From positions 1 through 8,566 of the forward strand of contig CANQHW010000044.1 in assembly GCA_947623855.1 (NCBI GenBank): 8,566 nt of DNA. Direction: 5' to 3'. Positions 1 through 5,776 of the stretch are shown here, piece after piece. The notes under the pieces are model-generated. The model ran no database searches and had not been told where the DNA came from. It was given only the letters and a program-made list of their open reading frames with translations. The first letter of the stretch is position 1. Every line of letters starts with the position of its first letter. The translations under genes were made by a program, and so were the position numbers. The DNA is from an uncultured Bacilli bacterium. Lineage in GTDB: Bacteria; Bacillota_I; Bacilli_A; RF39; UBA660.

Positions 1-248
1 TGTTATTACTACGGATTTATGAACTGGATTTTGCTATTAATGATTTTAACTTGTATTTGGATTTACATCCTAATGATTTACGTATTTACGAAGAATTTAA
101 AAAATGTGTTAAAGAAAGTAAAAAGCTTAAAAATGAATATGAAGAAATGTATGGACCACTTTGTTTAACAGAAGATGATTATAAAAATTATAAATGGGAA
201 GAAAATCCTTGGCCTTGGGATAAGATGGGAGGTAGTATGTATGTATAA
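1..248 (+). CDS. cotJB: Spore coat protein CotJB, 5'-truncated by the window edge
   Basis: The reading frame is open from base 3 to the TAA at 246-248, so the gene starts outside the window. The visible 81 residues contain the CotJB hallmarks: a helix with ELDFAINDFNLYLDLHP, then a charged helix, then EYEEMYGPL, and a Trp/Pro-rich tail (NPWPWDK). CotJB is a small spore-coat protein made in the mother cell together with CotJA and CotJC. Only about the first 10 residues seem to be missing compared with the usual length. A TTG at 51 is internal to the conserved helix and is not the start. The stop overlaps the cotJC start, as expected for the cotJABC operon; cotJA would lie upstream. Confident family call from the motifs and neighbour. 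Confidence 0.93.
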   Translation, partial: LLLRIYELDFAINDFNLYLDLHPNDLRIYEEFKKCVKESKKLKNEYEEMYGPLCLTEDDYKNYKWEENPWPWDKMGGSMYV

Positions 249-798
249 GTATGAAAAGAAACTTGCCTACCCAGTTAATTTAACAAAAAAAGATTTAAGA
301 ATGGCAAAACTTGTTATTACCCAACTTGGTGGTTATGCCGGGGAGTTAGGAGCAGCATTAAGATATTTTTCCCAAAAATTTACAATGCCGGATGAATATG
401 GCAAAGCCGTATTAAATGATATTGCTTGTGAAGAGATGGGTCATGTAGAAATGATTGCAACAATTGTGCATCAACTTACAAAGGATGCTACTTTAGAGGA
501 ATTAAAAGCAGCAGGATTAGATTCATATTATGCGGATCATAAAAAAGGAATATATCCCGTAGATGCAAATGGGGTACCATTTACGGTTACATATTTTGCA
601 TCAACAGGTCATGTATTAGCAGATATTTCTGAAGATATGGCAGCAGAGATGAAAGCAAAAGCAGTGTATGAAAATTTAATTGATTTAGCTACTGATCCTG
701 ATTTAATTAATGTTTTATTATTTTTAAGACAAAGAGAAGTAGTACATTTCAATAGATTTAAAGAATTATATAACCATTATAAAGATATTTTAGATTAA
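241..798 (+). CDS. cotJC: Spore coat protein CotJC, manganese-catalase-like
   Basis: This 185-residue protein belongs to the CotJC branch of the manganese-catalase (ferritin-like, four-helix, dimetal) family; B. subtilis CotJC is of nearly the same length. Likely metal ligands are visible in the first helices (GELGAALRYF, then CEEMGHVEM with Glu and His) and in the last helix (REVVHFNRF). It is a mother-cell protein of the spore coat; catalase activity is inferred from the family and not shown here. The ATG at 241 is chosen because GGGAGG at 227-232 lies 8 bases upstream and because the family starts with a short MxxYEKKL segment. A longer frame from 175 has no ribosome site. Start and cotJB stop overlap as ATGTATAA, indicating translational coupling. 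The gene is followed by a strong terminator. Confidence 0.95.
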   Translation: MYKYEKKLAYPVNLTKKDLRMAKLVITQLGGYAGELGAALRYFSQKFTMPDEYGKAVLNDIACEEMGHVEMIATIVHQLTKDATLEELKAAGLDSYYADHKKGIYPVDANGVPFTVTYFASTGHVLADISEDMAAEMKAKAVYENLIDLATDPDLINVLLFLRQREVVHFNRFKELYNHYKDILD

Positions 799-824
799 TA
801 ATATCTAGTAATTATTATTTAACT

Positions 825-870
825 AAAAAAGAATATCTATTTTCAATATATGAATTAGATATTCTTTTTA
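825..870. terminator. Bidirectional intrinsic terminator after cotJC
   Basis: A perfect 14-bp inverted repeat (826-839 with 856-869) flanks a 16-base AT-rich loop. The arms end in A6 on the left and T5 on the right, so both strands read a hairpin followed by a U-tract. It can end cotJC on the + strand and the surface-protein transcript arriving on the - strand. Confidence 0.85.
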
Positions 871-930
871 ATATTATAGGTAAGTTTTTCATCTATAAAA
901 ATAATAGCTTTATCGGATTATTAATTTAAT

Positions 931-1020
931 CCTTCGCCTTAAAGCACATCAAGGCATGCTCCCTCGGACTTTGCCCGAGAGCGCTACAAGCCGAATCGTT
1001 CCTCACCGGCTTGTTTAACC
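931..1020. repeat. GC-rich cluster of inverted repeats downstream of the surface-protein gene
   Basis: These ~90 bases are about 55% G+C by hand count, against roughly 30% for most of the window, and hold three successive hairpins. ACAAGCCG at 986-993 pairs with CGGCTTGT at 1007-1014, starting 8 bases beyond the TGA stop. CTCGG at 963-967 pairs with CCGAG at 975-979 and is extended by GCT/AGC. GCCTT at 936-940 pairs with AAGGC at 951-955. An AT-rich 6-bp repeat (915-920 with 927-932) adjoins on the left. None has a U-tract, so they are not ordinary terminators. The cluster continues the composition of the gene's 3' end, as if both were one unit. Its role is unknown; a cruciform used in recombination or retrohoming and a multicopy intergenic repeat are the main options. 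Confidence 0.6.
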
Positions 1021-1022
1021 CA

Positions 1023-2354
1023 TCACGGAACTAGGATATATGGTGTTTCACTACTTCCATTTCCTTCCCCGCTCTTTATTTTTACACTGGATGTCAGATA
1101 TAAAGTCGGGCGGACGCCAATCGCACTGGTCGCGCTGTAGTCGTAGACAAGACCGGACGCAGAGACACTGAACACATAGTGGGAGGAGGAGGACGAATTC
1201 GGCGTAAGTGTCCATTGAATTGCACTAGTATCTAACAACCAATCTTTTTCGGCACAATCGGTATATGCCGTTACATCTTGATCTGAACTCCAATTATACA
1301 ATATTGTATCTAAACATTTTTGACGATTATATGTTTCTCCTCCACTCGTCGCATATCCATAATCACTTGGGTACATTAAGCCGATTAGATTGTCATAGTG
1401 ATTAGCATTCGAACCATTTACTGTTGTACTTCTCTCGGCTTCATAAAATTGCGATGTGGTTACATTAGTAGAATTTGCTGGGCCTCCTAAATCCCATACT
1501 ACTTTCTCGATCATCGCTTTACTCGCTGTGGTTATTCCTTTATGGGTATTACTATCTGTGTCTGTAAATGTATATCCATTTTTTAAATAATAACTTGTAC
1601 TATTTAAAAAACTTGTGTTTAAACTTGCCTTCGCCCAGTTATTTACAGCTGAACTATGCCATGCCCTTTTCCCTATGCTATCGGCTTTAATTATTTTTAC
1701 TCTATCTATTGCTCTATAATTTGTTACCTCTACTACATCGTTCATTAATCCAATAATCCGCCATCTCTCACAATCATGGGTAGAATCTTGTGCATTTGCT
1801 TCAGTTAAACTATCATAACTTTTACAATTGTACCAAATATAATTATTGGGAGTTGCTCCGATATATCTTAAATTACGATCAGAAGAAGTATCTTCTGCTA
1901 TATTTGCTACTTCCAATCCGTGTTGTGCAATACATTCATTTAAGGGCATATTATCAGTACATACTTCTGATAAAGATGACAAAGTTCCTTTTTTAAATAA
2001 TATAGTACATTTATTGGGTCCAGTTGAATTTAAATCTAATGACCAAGTTCCATAATTCCATGTTGCTGTTGTTATTCCCTCTGTAGTACACTCTAATCCA
2101 TCATATACTACACCATCTGTTTGTTTTGGAAAATTAGTTTGAGATACACCATCTACTTTTACTGCTAATTCTATATCTTTCCTATTTATTTTAACTCTGG
2201 TATAGATTATTCTTCTCGAATATCTTACTTGATAAAAAGCATAAGATGTTCCAACAACAGCAATAACTAATAATAGAAAAGAAAAAAATATAAATCTATT
2301 TCTTCCTCCATGTTGGATCTTTTTTAATTCTTTTTCTGGATTAAATCTAAACAT
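1023..2354 (-). CDS. Membrane-anchored extracellular protein with lectin-like C-terminus
   Basis: This 443-residue protein has a basic cytoplasmic N-terminus, one hydrophobic segment at about 20-42 with an uncleaved or camelysin/TasA-like SYAFY end, and a long extracellular part. Residues 60-120 form a small beta-rich domain with two Cys. Residues 175-443 carry the pattern CERWRIIGL, GLMYPSDYGYAT, CAEKDWLL, QWTLTP and GVRPTLYL, ending in a Gly/Ser stretch and PYIL. I recognise this architecture as recurring in uncultured low-GC Firmicutes, but know no proven function; the GVRP motif resembles the core of C-type-lectin/FGE-like folds. There is no sortase motif. AAGGAG precedes the ATG at 2354. 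From about codon 381 to the stop, base composition and codons (CCG, GCG, GTC, CGC) change sharply, and this is the only gene here ending in TGA. It is divergent from a small regulator. The coding call is firm; ligand binding is inference. Confidence 0.8.
   Translation of the reverse strand: MFRFNPEKELKKIQHGGRNRFIFFSFLLLVIAVVGTSYAFYQVRYSRRIIYTRVKINRKDIELAVKVDGVSQTNFPKQTDGVVYDGLECTTEGITTATWNYGTWSLDLNSTGPNKCTILFKKGTLSSLSEVCTDNMPLNECIAQHGLEVANIAEDTSSDRNLRYIGATPNNYIWYNCKSYDSLTEANAQDSTHDCERWRIIGLMNDVVEVTNYRAIDRVKIIKADSIGKRAWHSSAVNNWAKASLNTSFLNSTSYYLKNGYTFTDTDSNTHKGITTASKAMIEKVVWDLGGPANSTNVTTSQFYEAERSTTVNGSNANHYDNLIGLMYPSDYGYATSGGETYNRQKCLDTILYNWSSDQDVTAYTDCAEKDWLLDTSAIQWTLTPNSSSSSHYVFSVSASGLVYDYSATSAIGVRPTLYLTSSVKIKSGEGNGSSETPYILVP
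1107..1199 (-). other. Candidate hypervariable segment of the surface-protein gene
   Basis: Codons 386-416, from the Asn before the Ser run to GVRP. Most codons end in C or T with mixed first and second bases (runs of TCC, then CAC, TAT, TTC, GTC, TAC, GAC, AGC, ACC, ATT, GGC, CGC). This is the look expected if AAC or AAT codons of a template had been randomised at adenines. It lies at the 3' end of the gene, in a predicted exposed, ligand-facing part of the fold, next to a stem-loop just past the stop. The template and reverse transcriptase that would prove it are absent from the window, so the call is a hypothesis; a horizontally exchanged 3' cassette would also fit. Confidence 0.35.
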
Positions 2355-2414
2355 ATAATACCACTCCTTTTATATTAATATTAAAATAATTTATGTGCAC
2401 ATATTGTCACATTC

Positions 2415-2434
2415 TATATTACAATATTAATATA
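2415..2434. promoter_or_regulatory. Possible operator: inverted repeat in the divergent promoter region
   Basis: TATATTA at 2415-2421 is mirrored by TAATATA at 2428-2434 with a 6-base spacer. It overlaps the -10 box proposed for the surface-protein gene, a natural place for the divergently encoded XRE-type regulator to bind. A separate perfect palindrome, ATGTGCACAT at 2393-2402, lies in the leader of the same transcript. In AT-rich DNA such a repeat can arise by chance, so confidence is low. Confidence 0.3.
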
Positions 2435-2458
2435 ACAAAAATGGGGCATACTTGTCAA
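2430..2458 (-). promoter_or_regulatory. Promoter of the surface-protein gene
   Basis: On the - strand, a consensus TTGACA (2453-2458) is separated by 17 bases from TTATAT (2430-2435). The start of transcription would be near 2423, giving a leader of about 70 bases before the ATG at 2354. It matches the vegetative sigma-A consensus. Confidence 0.55.
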
Positions 2459-2479
2459 TGTTTTAACTAATAATAGATT
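2452..2479 (+). promoter_or_regulatory. Candidate promoter of the XRE-type regulator
   Basis: TTGTCA at 2452-2457 and TAGATT at 2474-2479 are 16 bases apart. The -35 hexamer is almost the same base pairs as the TTGACA of the opposite promoter, so the two divergent promoters would compete for polymerase. The -10 box is only a moderate match. Confidence 0.4.
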
Positions 2480-2511
2480 AGTAAAATTTTTTCTAAGAGG
2501 TGGAATTTTAT

Positions 2512-2739
2512 ATGCTGAGAGCGTACAGAAAAAGATTAAAAATCTCGCAAGAAGAATTAGAAAAAAGAACTAATATTGATCGAAAAACCATATTTAGAAT
2601 TGAGAATGATTTAAATATACCTCTTTTAGATACCTTTGCTAAGCTGGTTTTAGCTTTAGGGTTATCAGATGAAGAGATTGCATTAGAAGTTAAAAAGTGT
2701 ATTAGAATAGAAAAAAATAATAAGCAATTAGTTCGCTAA
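2512..2739 (+). CDS. Small XRE-family helix-turn-helix regulator
   Basis: This 75-residue protein consists of a single Cro/CI-type helix-turn-helix at about residues 5-52: RKRLKISQEELEKRTNIDRKTIFRIEN, then the usual hydrophobic helices (LDTFAKLVLALGL), and a short charged tail. It is a predicted cytoplasmic DNA-binding protein with no effector domain. The ATG at 2512 is preferred because AGAGGTGG at about 2496-2503 sits at the right distance; a GTG at 2500 lies inside that ribosome site and would have none of its own. It is transcribed away from the surface-protein gene and may repress it, itself, or both, which is inferred from position only. Its TAA lies inside the following terminator hairpin. 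Confidence 0.85.
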   Translation: MLRAYRKRLKISQEELEKRTNIDRKTIFRIENDLNIPLLDTFAKLVLALGLSDEEIALEVKKCIRIEKNNKQLVR

Positions 2740-2755
2740 TAGCTTATTATTTTTT
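2711..2755. terminator. Bidirectional terminator between the regulator and lgt
   Basis: A 10-bp stem (2716-2725 with 2742-2751), an A-A mismatch, a further 5-bp stem (2727-2731 with 2736-2740) and a UUCG tetraloop make a very stable hairpin. It is bordered by A7 on the left and a T-run on the right, so it terminates both convergent transcripts. It contains the stop codon of the regulator gene. Confidence 0.92.
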
Positions 2756-2767
2756 GTTAGCCAATAG

Positions 2768-3583
2768 TTAATATAATATTCTTACATTATCTTTATCATT
2801 GTAGAGGTCTTCAAACTTACCTTTACGGCTTATTATCATACTCATAAGTAATCCAATGATAAAGAGAAGTATTGATATTAATTGTGCTACTTTAAATCCT
2901 CCTAACATTAGAGAATCAGTTCGAAGGCCTTCGATAAAGAATCTTCCTAGACCATACCACATCATATATACGGCCGTGGTATTTCCTACTTTAGTATATT
3001 TTAGTCTTCTTACAATAAGTAGGATAATAAATCCTAATAAACACCATAGAGATTCATAGTAGAAAGTAGGATGATAATAGATATTACCAATTCTCATACC
3101 ATCTATGACAAATTTAGGGATTATTTTAAGGTTTTCTAGAGTAGATAATGCTACTCTAGAACCATAAGCTTCTTGGTTAAAGAAGTTTCCCCATCTTCCT
3201 ATAGCTTGAGCTATTATTAAACCGGGTACGACTAAATCAGTCATTAAAGTAAGTCTTACTTTATATTTCTTACAATAAATATACATAGTAAGAAGTCCGG
3301 CGATAATACCTCCATGGATAGCTAAGCCTCCTTCCCATATTTTAAAGATATCTATTATATGGTCTTTATATAAATCAAATCTAAATATTACATAGTAAAG
3401 ACGAGCTCCAATGATACCAAAGATGATTACCCAGAAGGTTAAATTAAAGATAAAGTCTTTACTTATACCCATTTTTTTAGCTTCTTTATTAACTAAAAAA
3501 TAACAGACTAGGACTCCTAAAATTATTAATAAGCTATACCAATGGATATTAAATTTACCGATACTAAAAGCTATACTATTCAT
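2768..3583 (-). CDS. lgt: Prolipoprotein diacylglyceryl transferase
   Basis: Lgt transfers diacylglycerol from phosphatidylglycerol to the lipobox cysteine of prolipoproteins, the first step of lipoprotein maturation in the cytoplasmic membrane. The 271-residue protein has about seven hydrophobic segments and normal family length. Signature residues are present: HGG at 90-92, the block GRWGNFFNQEAYG at 129-141 (Arg130, Asn133, Glu138 and Gly141, matching E. coli R143, N146, E151 and G154), and Arg214/Glu218 in GLGRFFIEGLR, matching R239/E243. GGAG precedes the ATG at 3583. Only about 26 bases separate this ATG from the terminator of the upstream gene, so its promoter must overlap that region, or lgt relies on readthrough. 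No phosphatase or hprK neighbour is seen. Confidence 0.97.
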   Translation of the reverse strand: MNSIAFSIGKFNIHWYSLLIILGVLVCYFLVNKEAKKMGISKDFIFNLTFWVIIFGIIGARLYYVIFRFDLYKDHIIDIFKIWEGGLAIHGGIIAGLLTMYIYCKKYKVRLTLMTDLVVPGLIIAQAIGRWGNFFNQEAYGSRVALSTLENLKIIPKFVIDGMRIGNIYYHPTFYYESLWCLLGFIILLIVRRLKYTKVGNTTAVYMMWYGLGRFFIEGLRTDSLMLGGFKVAQLISILLFIIGLLMSMIISRKGKFEDLYNDKDNVRILY

Positions 3584-3609
3584 TATATCATCTCCATAGT
3601 TAGTATATC

Positions 3610-3635
3610 AAAAAAAAAGAGTATTATCTACTCTT
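3610..3635 (-). terminator. Terminator of the NPNTG surface protein
   Basis: A 7-bp stem (3617-3623 with 3629-3635) and a 5-base loop are followed on the - strand by an unbroken run of nine T (3610-3618). The stem includes part of the stop codon of the upstream gene. Confidence 0.88.
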
Positions 3636-4716
3636 ATATGTTATAAAATTTACGATGTTTGCGGATATAGTATAAAGTTATTGTTACAAGGATTAAAGCC
3701 GAGATAATAACGGTCATATCGAGAAAAGCTCCGGTATTAGGGTTTATATCTTCAGTTTCAGAATTATTAGTATTAGAATCAGGGGTAAGAGTATTTTCTT
3801 GATTGATAGCAGTTGTAACTTTTAGAGGGTTACTAAATTTAGTGCCATCTTGAACAACAGCTTTATAATAATAGGTTGTATTACTTTCTAAGCCTTCATC
3901 TTTTAAACCAACTTCTCCTAAACAATTAACCGCCCAATCAGATATTTTACTATATTCTCCATTTTCTTCATTAGAACGGTAGATATAACAATTAACGGTT
4001 TCTTCAGGATCTGTTGGGGTATAATCGATGGAGGGATATAAAGTAACAGAATTAGAAGTTATTTCACGTGCTTCAAGGGTTGGGATTAAATCTAAGATAG
4101 GATTACTTTCAGGATTATTGTCAGCATTACTTTTATAATCTGCGAATAAATTATCTATTTTAGAAGTATCTAAAGACATTTTTACATATTTAAAGTAATC
4201 GCCACTAAGTGTATAACTACCTCCATCACTAGAACCACTAAGGCTATAATCTTCATTTATTATTTCAAGTCCGTGTCTTTCATAGTTAATATCATATTCT
4301 ACTTCAGATTCCGTATCCCATCCTAAATCTTCTAATGTATACCCACTTAAATTAAAAATTGTTTCCATAACTCCAGTTAGCATTAGAGATTGGCCAACAG
4401 TTTCATTATAATTATCAATAGTTATAACAGTACCTTTATTATCATATTCTAAATATTCATCTGTATAGTTTAAAGATAAATATACTTCTTCTCCAACATA
4501 TAAATCTAAAGTTTTAGCATCAGTATTAACTTTAGAAGAAAATGCCCCATCTTCTGAGTTAAATAATTTTATTATTGTGGAGTCTTTTAAACCTTCGGAT
4601 ACTTCATTTACGGTAAGCATTTTAGCACTAACTTTAAGTATATTAGATAAAATAATACTGATACTTAAAATAATAACTAAACCAATATTAAACCCCTTTT
4701 TTAAAAACTTCTTCAT
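3634..4716 (-). CDS. Secreted cell-wall-anchored protein with Fn3-like domain and NPNTG sorting signal
   Basis: The 360-residue protein begins with a signal peptide (MKKFLKKG, hydrophobic core, probable cleavage after VSA at 30-32). Residues 33-200 are an unrecognised, acidic and Tyr-rich domain. Residues about 211-303 look like a fibronectin type III domain (EAREITSNSVTLYPSIDY, later TTYYYKAVV). A Thr/Asn/Glu-rich linker leads to NPNTG at 325-329, a membrane segment at about 332-351 and a basic tail RKHRK. This is the layout of a sortase substrate, with NPxTG in place of the common LPxTG. It should be cleaved at Thr and linked to the cell wall; the sortase is not in the window. GAGAGG precedes the ATG. 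The gene has its own promoter and terminator, so it is a single-gene unit between housekeeping genes. The ligand is unknown. Confidence 0.85.
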   Translation of the reverse strand: MKKFLKKGFNIGLVIILSISIILSNILKVSAKMLTVNEVSEGLKDSTIIKLFNSEDGAFSSKVNTDAKTLDLYVGEEVYLSLNYTDEYLEYDNKGTVITIDNYNETVGQSLMLTGVMETIFNLSGYTLEDLGWDTESEVEYDINYERHGLEIINEDYSLSGSSDGGSYTLSGDYFKYVKMSLDTSKIDNLFADYKSNADNNPESNPILDLIPTLEAREITSNSVTLYPSIDYTPTDPEETVNCYIYRSNEENGEYSKISDWAVNCLGEVGLKDEGLESNTTYYYKAVVQDGTKFSNPLKVTTAINQENTLTPDSNTNNSETEDINPNTGAFLDMTVIISALILVTITLYYIRKHRKFYNI

Positions 4717-4737
4717 AACATATACCTCTCTATTATA

Positions 4738-4766
4738 ATTATAGAGTAATTAAAATATTATTGCAA
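4738..4766 (-). promoter_or_regulatory. Sigma-A-type promoter of the NPNTG surface protein
   Basis: On the - strand, TTGCAA (4761-4766) is followed after exactly 17 bases by a perfect TATAAT (4738-4743). Transcription would start about 4731, giving a short leader with the ribosome site before the ATG at 4716. Confidence 0.75.
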
Positions 4767-4775
4767 GTTAAAAAT

Positions 4776-4792
4776 CTTTTCTATTAGAAAAG
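4776..4792 (-). other. Short AT-rich inverted repeat upstream of the surface-protein promoter
   Basis: CTTTTCT at 4776-4782 pairs with AGAAAAG at 4786-4792 around a 3-base loop, and on the - strand a short T-run follows. It could be a weak back-up terminator for the secE-nusG-tRNA transcript or an operator just upstream of the -35 box of the next gene. Neither can be settled here. Confidence 0.3.
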
Positions 4793-4829
4793 TATTGCAT
4801 AATTATCATGCACACATACATAGTAACAG

Positions 4830-4859
4830 AAAAAAACGCACTTTTATCAAGTACGTTTT
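4830..4859 (-). terminator. Terminator of the secE-nusG-tRNA-Thr operon
   Basis: A 9-bp stem (4835-4843 with 4849-4857, one G-U pair) with a 5-base loop is followed on the - strand by a T-run at 4831-4836. It lies 36 bases past the tRNA 3' end. Confidence 0.85.
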
Positions 4860-4895
4860 CTATTTTTACCCGAATTACTCGAGTATTAATCAATC

Positions 4896-4971
4896 TGGTG
4901 CCAACAGAGAGAGTCGAACTCCCAACCTACTGATTACGATTCAGTTGCACTACCAGTTGTGCTATGTCGGC
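4896..4971 (-). tRNA. tRNA-Thr, anticodon CGT (reads ACG)
   Basis: The - strand folds into a full cloverleaf of 76 bases. The acceptor stem GCCGACA pairs with TGTTGGC (one G-U), followed by discriminator A and an encoded CCA. The D arm is GCAC/GTGC. The anticodon arm ACTGA/TCAGT has the loop ATCGTAA, with T33 and anticodon CGT. The T arm is GGGAG/CTCTC with loop TTCGACT. The acceptor and anticodon loop closely resemble bacterial tRNA-Thr(CGU). It starts 14 bases after the nusG stop and precedes the operon terminator, so it must be released from the nusG transcript by RNase P and 3' processing. Confidence 0.96.
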
Positions 4972-4976
4972 ATCTA

Positions 4977-4994
4977 AAGGCTTTTTTAAGCCTT
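4977..4994 (-). other. Hairpin spanning the nusG stop codon and tRNA leader
   Basis: AAGGCTT and AAGCCTT form a perfect 7-bp stem around a 4-base loop. The stem covers the last nusG codon and the nusG stop lies at the loop edge (4986-4988). No T-run follows, so it is not a normal terminator. It lies 5 bases before the tRNA 5' end and may guide processing or protect the nusG mRNA after RNase P cleavage. Confidence 0.45.
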
Positions 4995-5525
4995 ACTTAC
5001 TTGGAATAATTCTACTTCGACAGGAGTTTCTTGTCCAAATAAATCAATTAAAACATTTAAACGGTTATTTTCTTTATCAATACTATCAATAGTACCCATC
5101 ATACCTTTGAATGGTCCATCAATAATATTTACTTTATTACCTACAGCTAAGTCGGTATCTATTTCCATTCTACTCATACCCATATTAGCAAGAATTTTAT
5201 CTATTTCTTGAGGAAGTAATGGGGTTGGTTTAGCTCCTTTACCAGAAGAACCAATAAAGCCCGTTACACCAGGGGTATTACGAACGATATACCATGCTTC
5301 ATCACTCATTATCATTTCTACTAAGATATAACCAGGAAACATTTTATGAGTTTTTTCTTTTTTGACACCATCTTTTACTTCTATTTCTTTAGTTTCGGGA
5401 ATAATTATTCTAAAGATGTTATTTTGAAAACCCATAGATTCAGTTTTAGCTTCTAATTTTTCTTTAACTTTGCTTTCATGTCCTGAATAAGTGTTAACTA
5501 CATACCAAAGTTTTTCGTTTTCCAT
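4986..5525 (-). CDS. nusG: Transcription termination/antitermination factor NusG
   Basis: NusG binds RNA polymerase at the clamp and modulates pausing and termination. The 179-residue length is normal. The NGN domain (about 5-108) shows LWYVVNTYSGHESKVKEKL and the MFPGYILVEM block. The C-terminal KOW domain (about 126-175) shows VGNKVNIIDGPFKGMMGTI. The ATG at 5525 comes one base after the secE stop, with AGGGGG in the end of secE as its ribosome site, so the two are translationally coupled. It is followed not by rplK-rplA, as in many Firmicutes, but by tRNA-Thr and the terminator. Confidence 0.98.
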   Translation of the reverse strand: MENEKLWYVVNTYSGHESKVKEKLEAKTESMGFQNNIFRIIIPETKEIEVKDGVKKEKTHKMFPGYILVEMIMSDEAWYIVRNTPGVTGFIGSSGKGAKPTPLLPQEIDKILANMGMSRMEIDTDLAVGNKVNIIDGPFKGMMGTIDSIDKENNRLNVLIDLFGQETPVEVELFQVSKA

Positions 5526-5526
5526 A

Positions 5527-5724
5527 TTATAACCCCCTTATAAATGATAATACACTAGATAGAATAGCATTTAAAAGCATAAAGAATAGAGCAAGTAAAA
5601 TACAGAATCCTAAAGTAGCAAAAGTATATTTGACAACTTCTTTCGCACTTGGCCATTTCACTTTCTTCATTTCTTGTTTTACGCCTTTTAGTAAGCTATC
5701 TTTTTTTTGTTTTTTCTTAGCCAT
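5527..5724 (-). CDS. secE: Preprotein translocase subunit SecE
   Basis: SecE clamps the SecY channel in the membrane. This 65-residue, single-span form is typical of Gram-positive bacteria. It has a Lys-rich cytoplasmic N-terminus, the conserved amphipathic helix with VKQEMKKVKWPSAKEVVKYT, and one membrane segment (ATLGFCILLALFFMLLNAIL). The ATG at 5724 is chosen because GAGGTG lies 5-6 bases upstream; the GTG at 5733 is part of that ribosome site. It heads a secE-nusG-tRNA-Thr unit. The rpmG gene often found just upstream is missing: the gap to sigH is only 70 bases. Confidence 0.96.
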   Translation of the reverse strand: MAKKKQKKDSLLKGVKQEMKKVKWPSAKEVVKYTFATLGFCILLALFFMLLNAILSSVLSFIRGL

Positions 5725-5751
5725 TTTTTTCACCTCAAATTAATTCAAAAT

Positions 5752-5768
5752 AAAAACACTTATCAGTG
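5752..5768 (-). promoter_or_regulatory. Weak hairpin with T-run in the secE leader
   Basis: CACT and AGTG (5757-5760 with 5765-5768) form a 4-bp stem followed by T5 on the - strand. It lies between the proposed secE start site and the secE ribosome site and could act as an attenuator or a weak sigH terminator. The stem is short, so this is uncertain. Confidence 0.25.
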
Positions 5769-5776
5769 CTATATAC

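Noticed and set aside
175..240. Longer N-terminus for CotJC starting at 175
   Set aside because: It lies wholly within cotJB, lacks a ribosome site and adds residues not found in the family.
1013..1019. GTTTAAC next to a GC-rich palindrome, suggesting an integron attC site
   Set aside because: The matching second box at the right distance and orientation is missing, and in the gene's orientation the box is of the wrong type for the 5' end of an attC site.
985..1025. UGA read as Trp, extending the surface protein by about a dozen codons to a TAG
   Set aside because: All other genes here use TGG for Trp with no internal TGA, and PYIL followed by a stop is a sensible domain end.
1790..2055. 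Two + strand open frames of 68-69 codons inside the surface-protein gene
   Set aside because: They are antisense shadows without ribosome sites or protein-like composition.
4876..4885. Palindrome TACTCGAGTA downstream of the tRNA as an attachment site
   Set aside because: It is short, no repeat of the tRNA 3' end follows, and no integrase is present, so nothing supports an element integrated at this tRNA.
4795..4977. A + strand open frame of 60 codons
   Set aside because: It runs through the operon terminator and the tRNA-Thr gene on the other strand and has no ribosome site.
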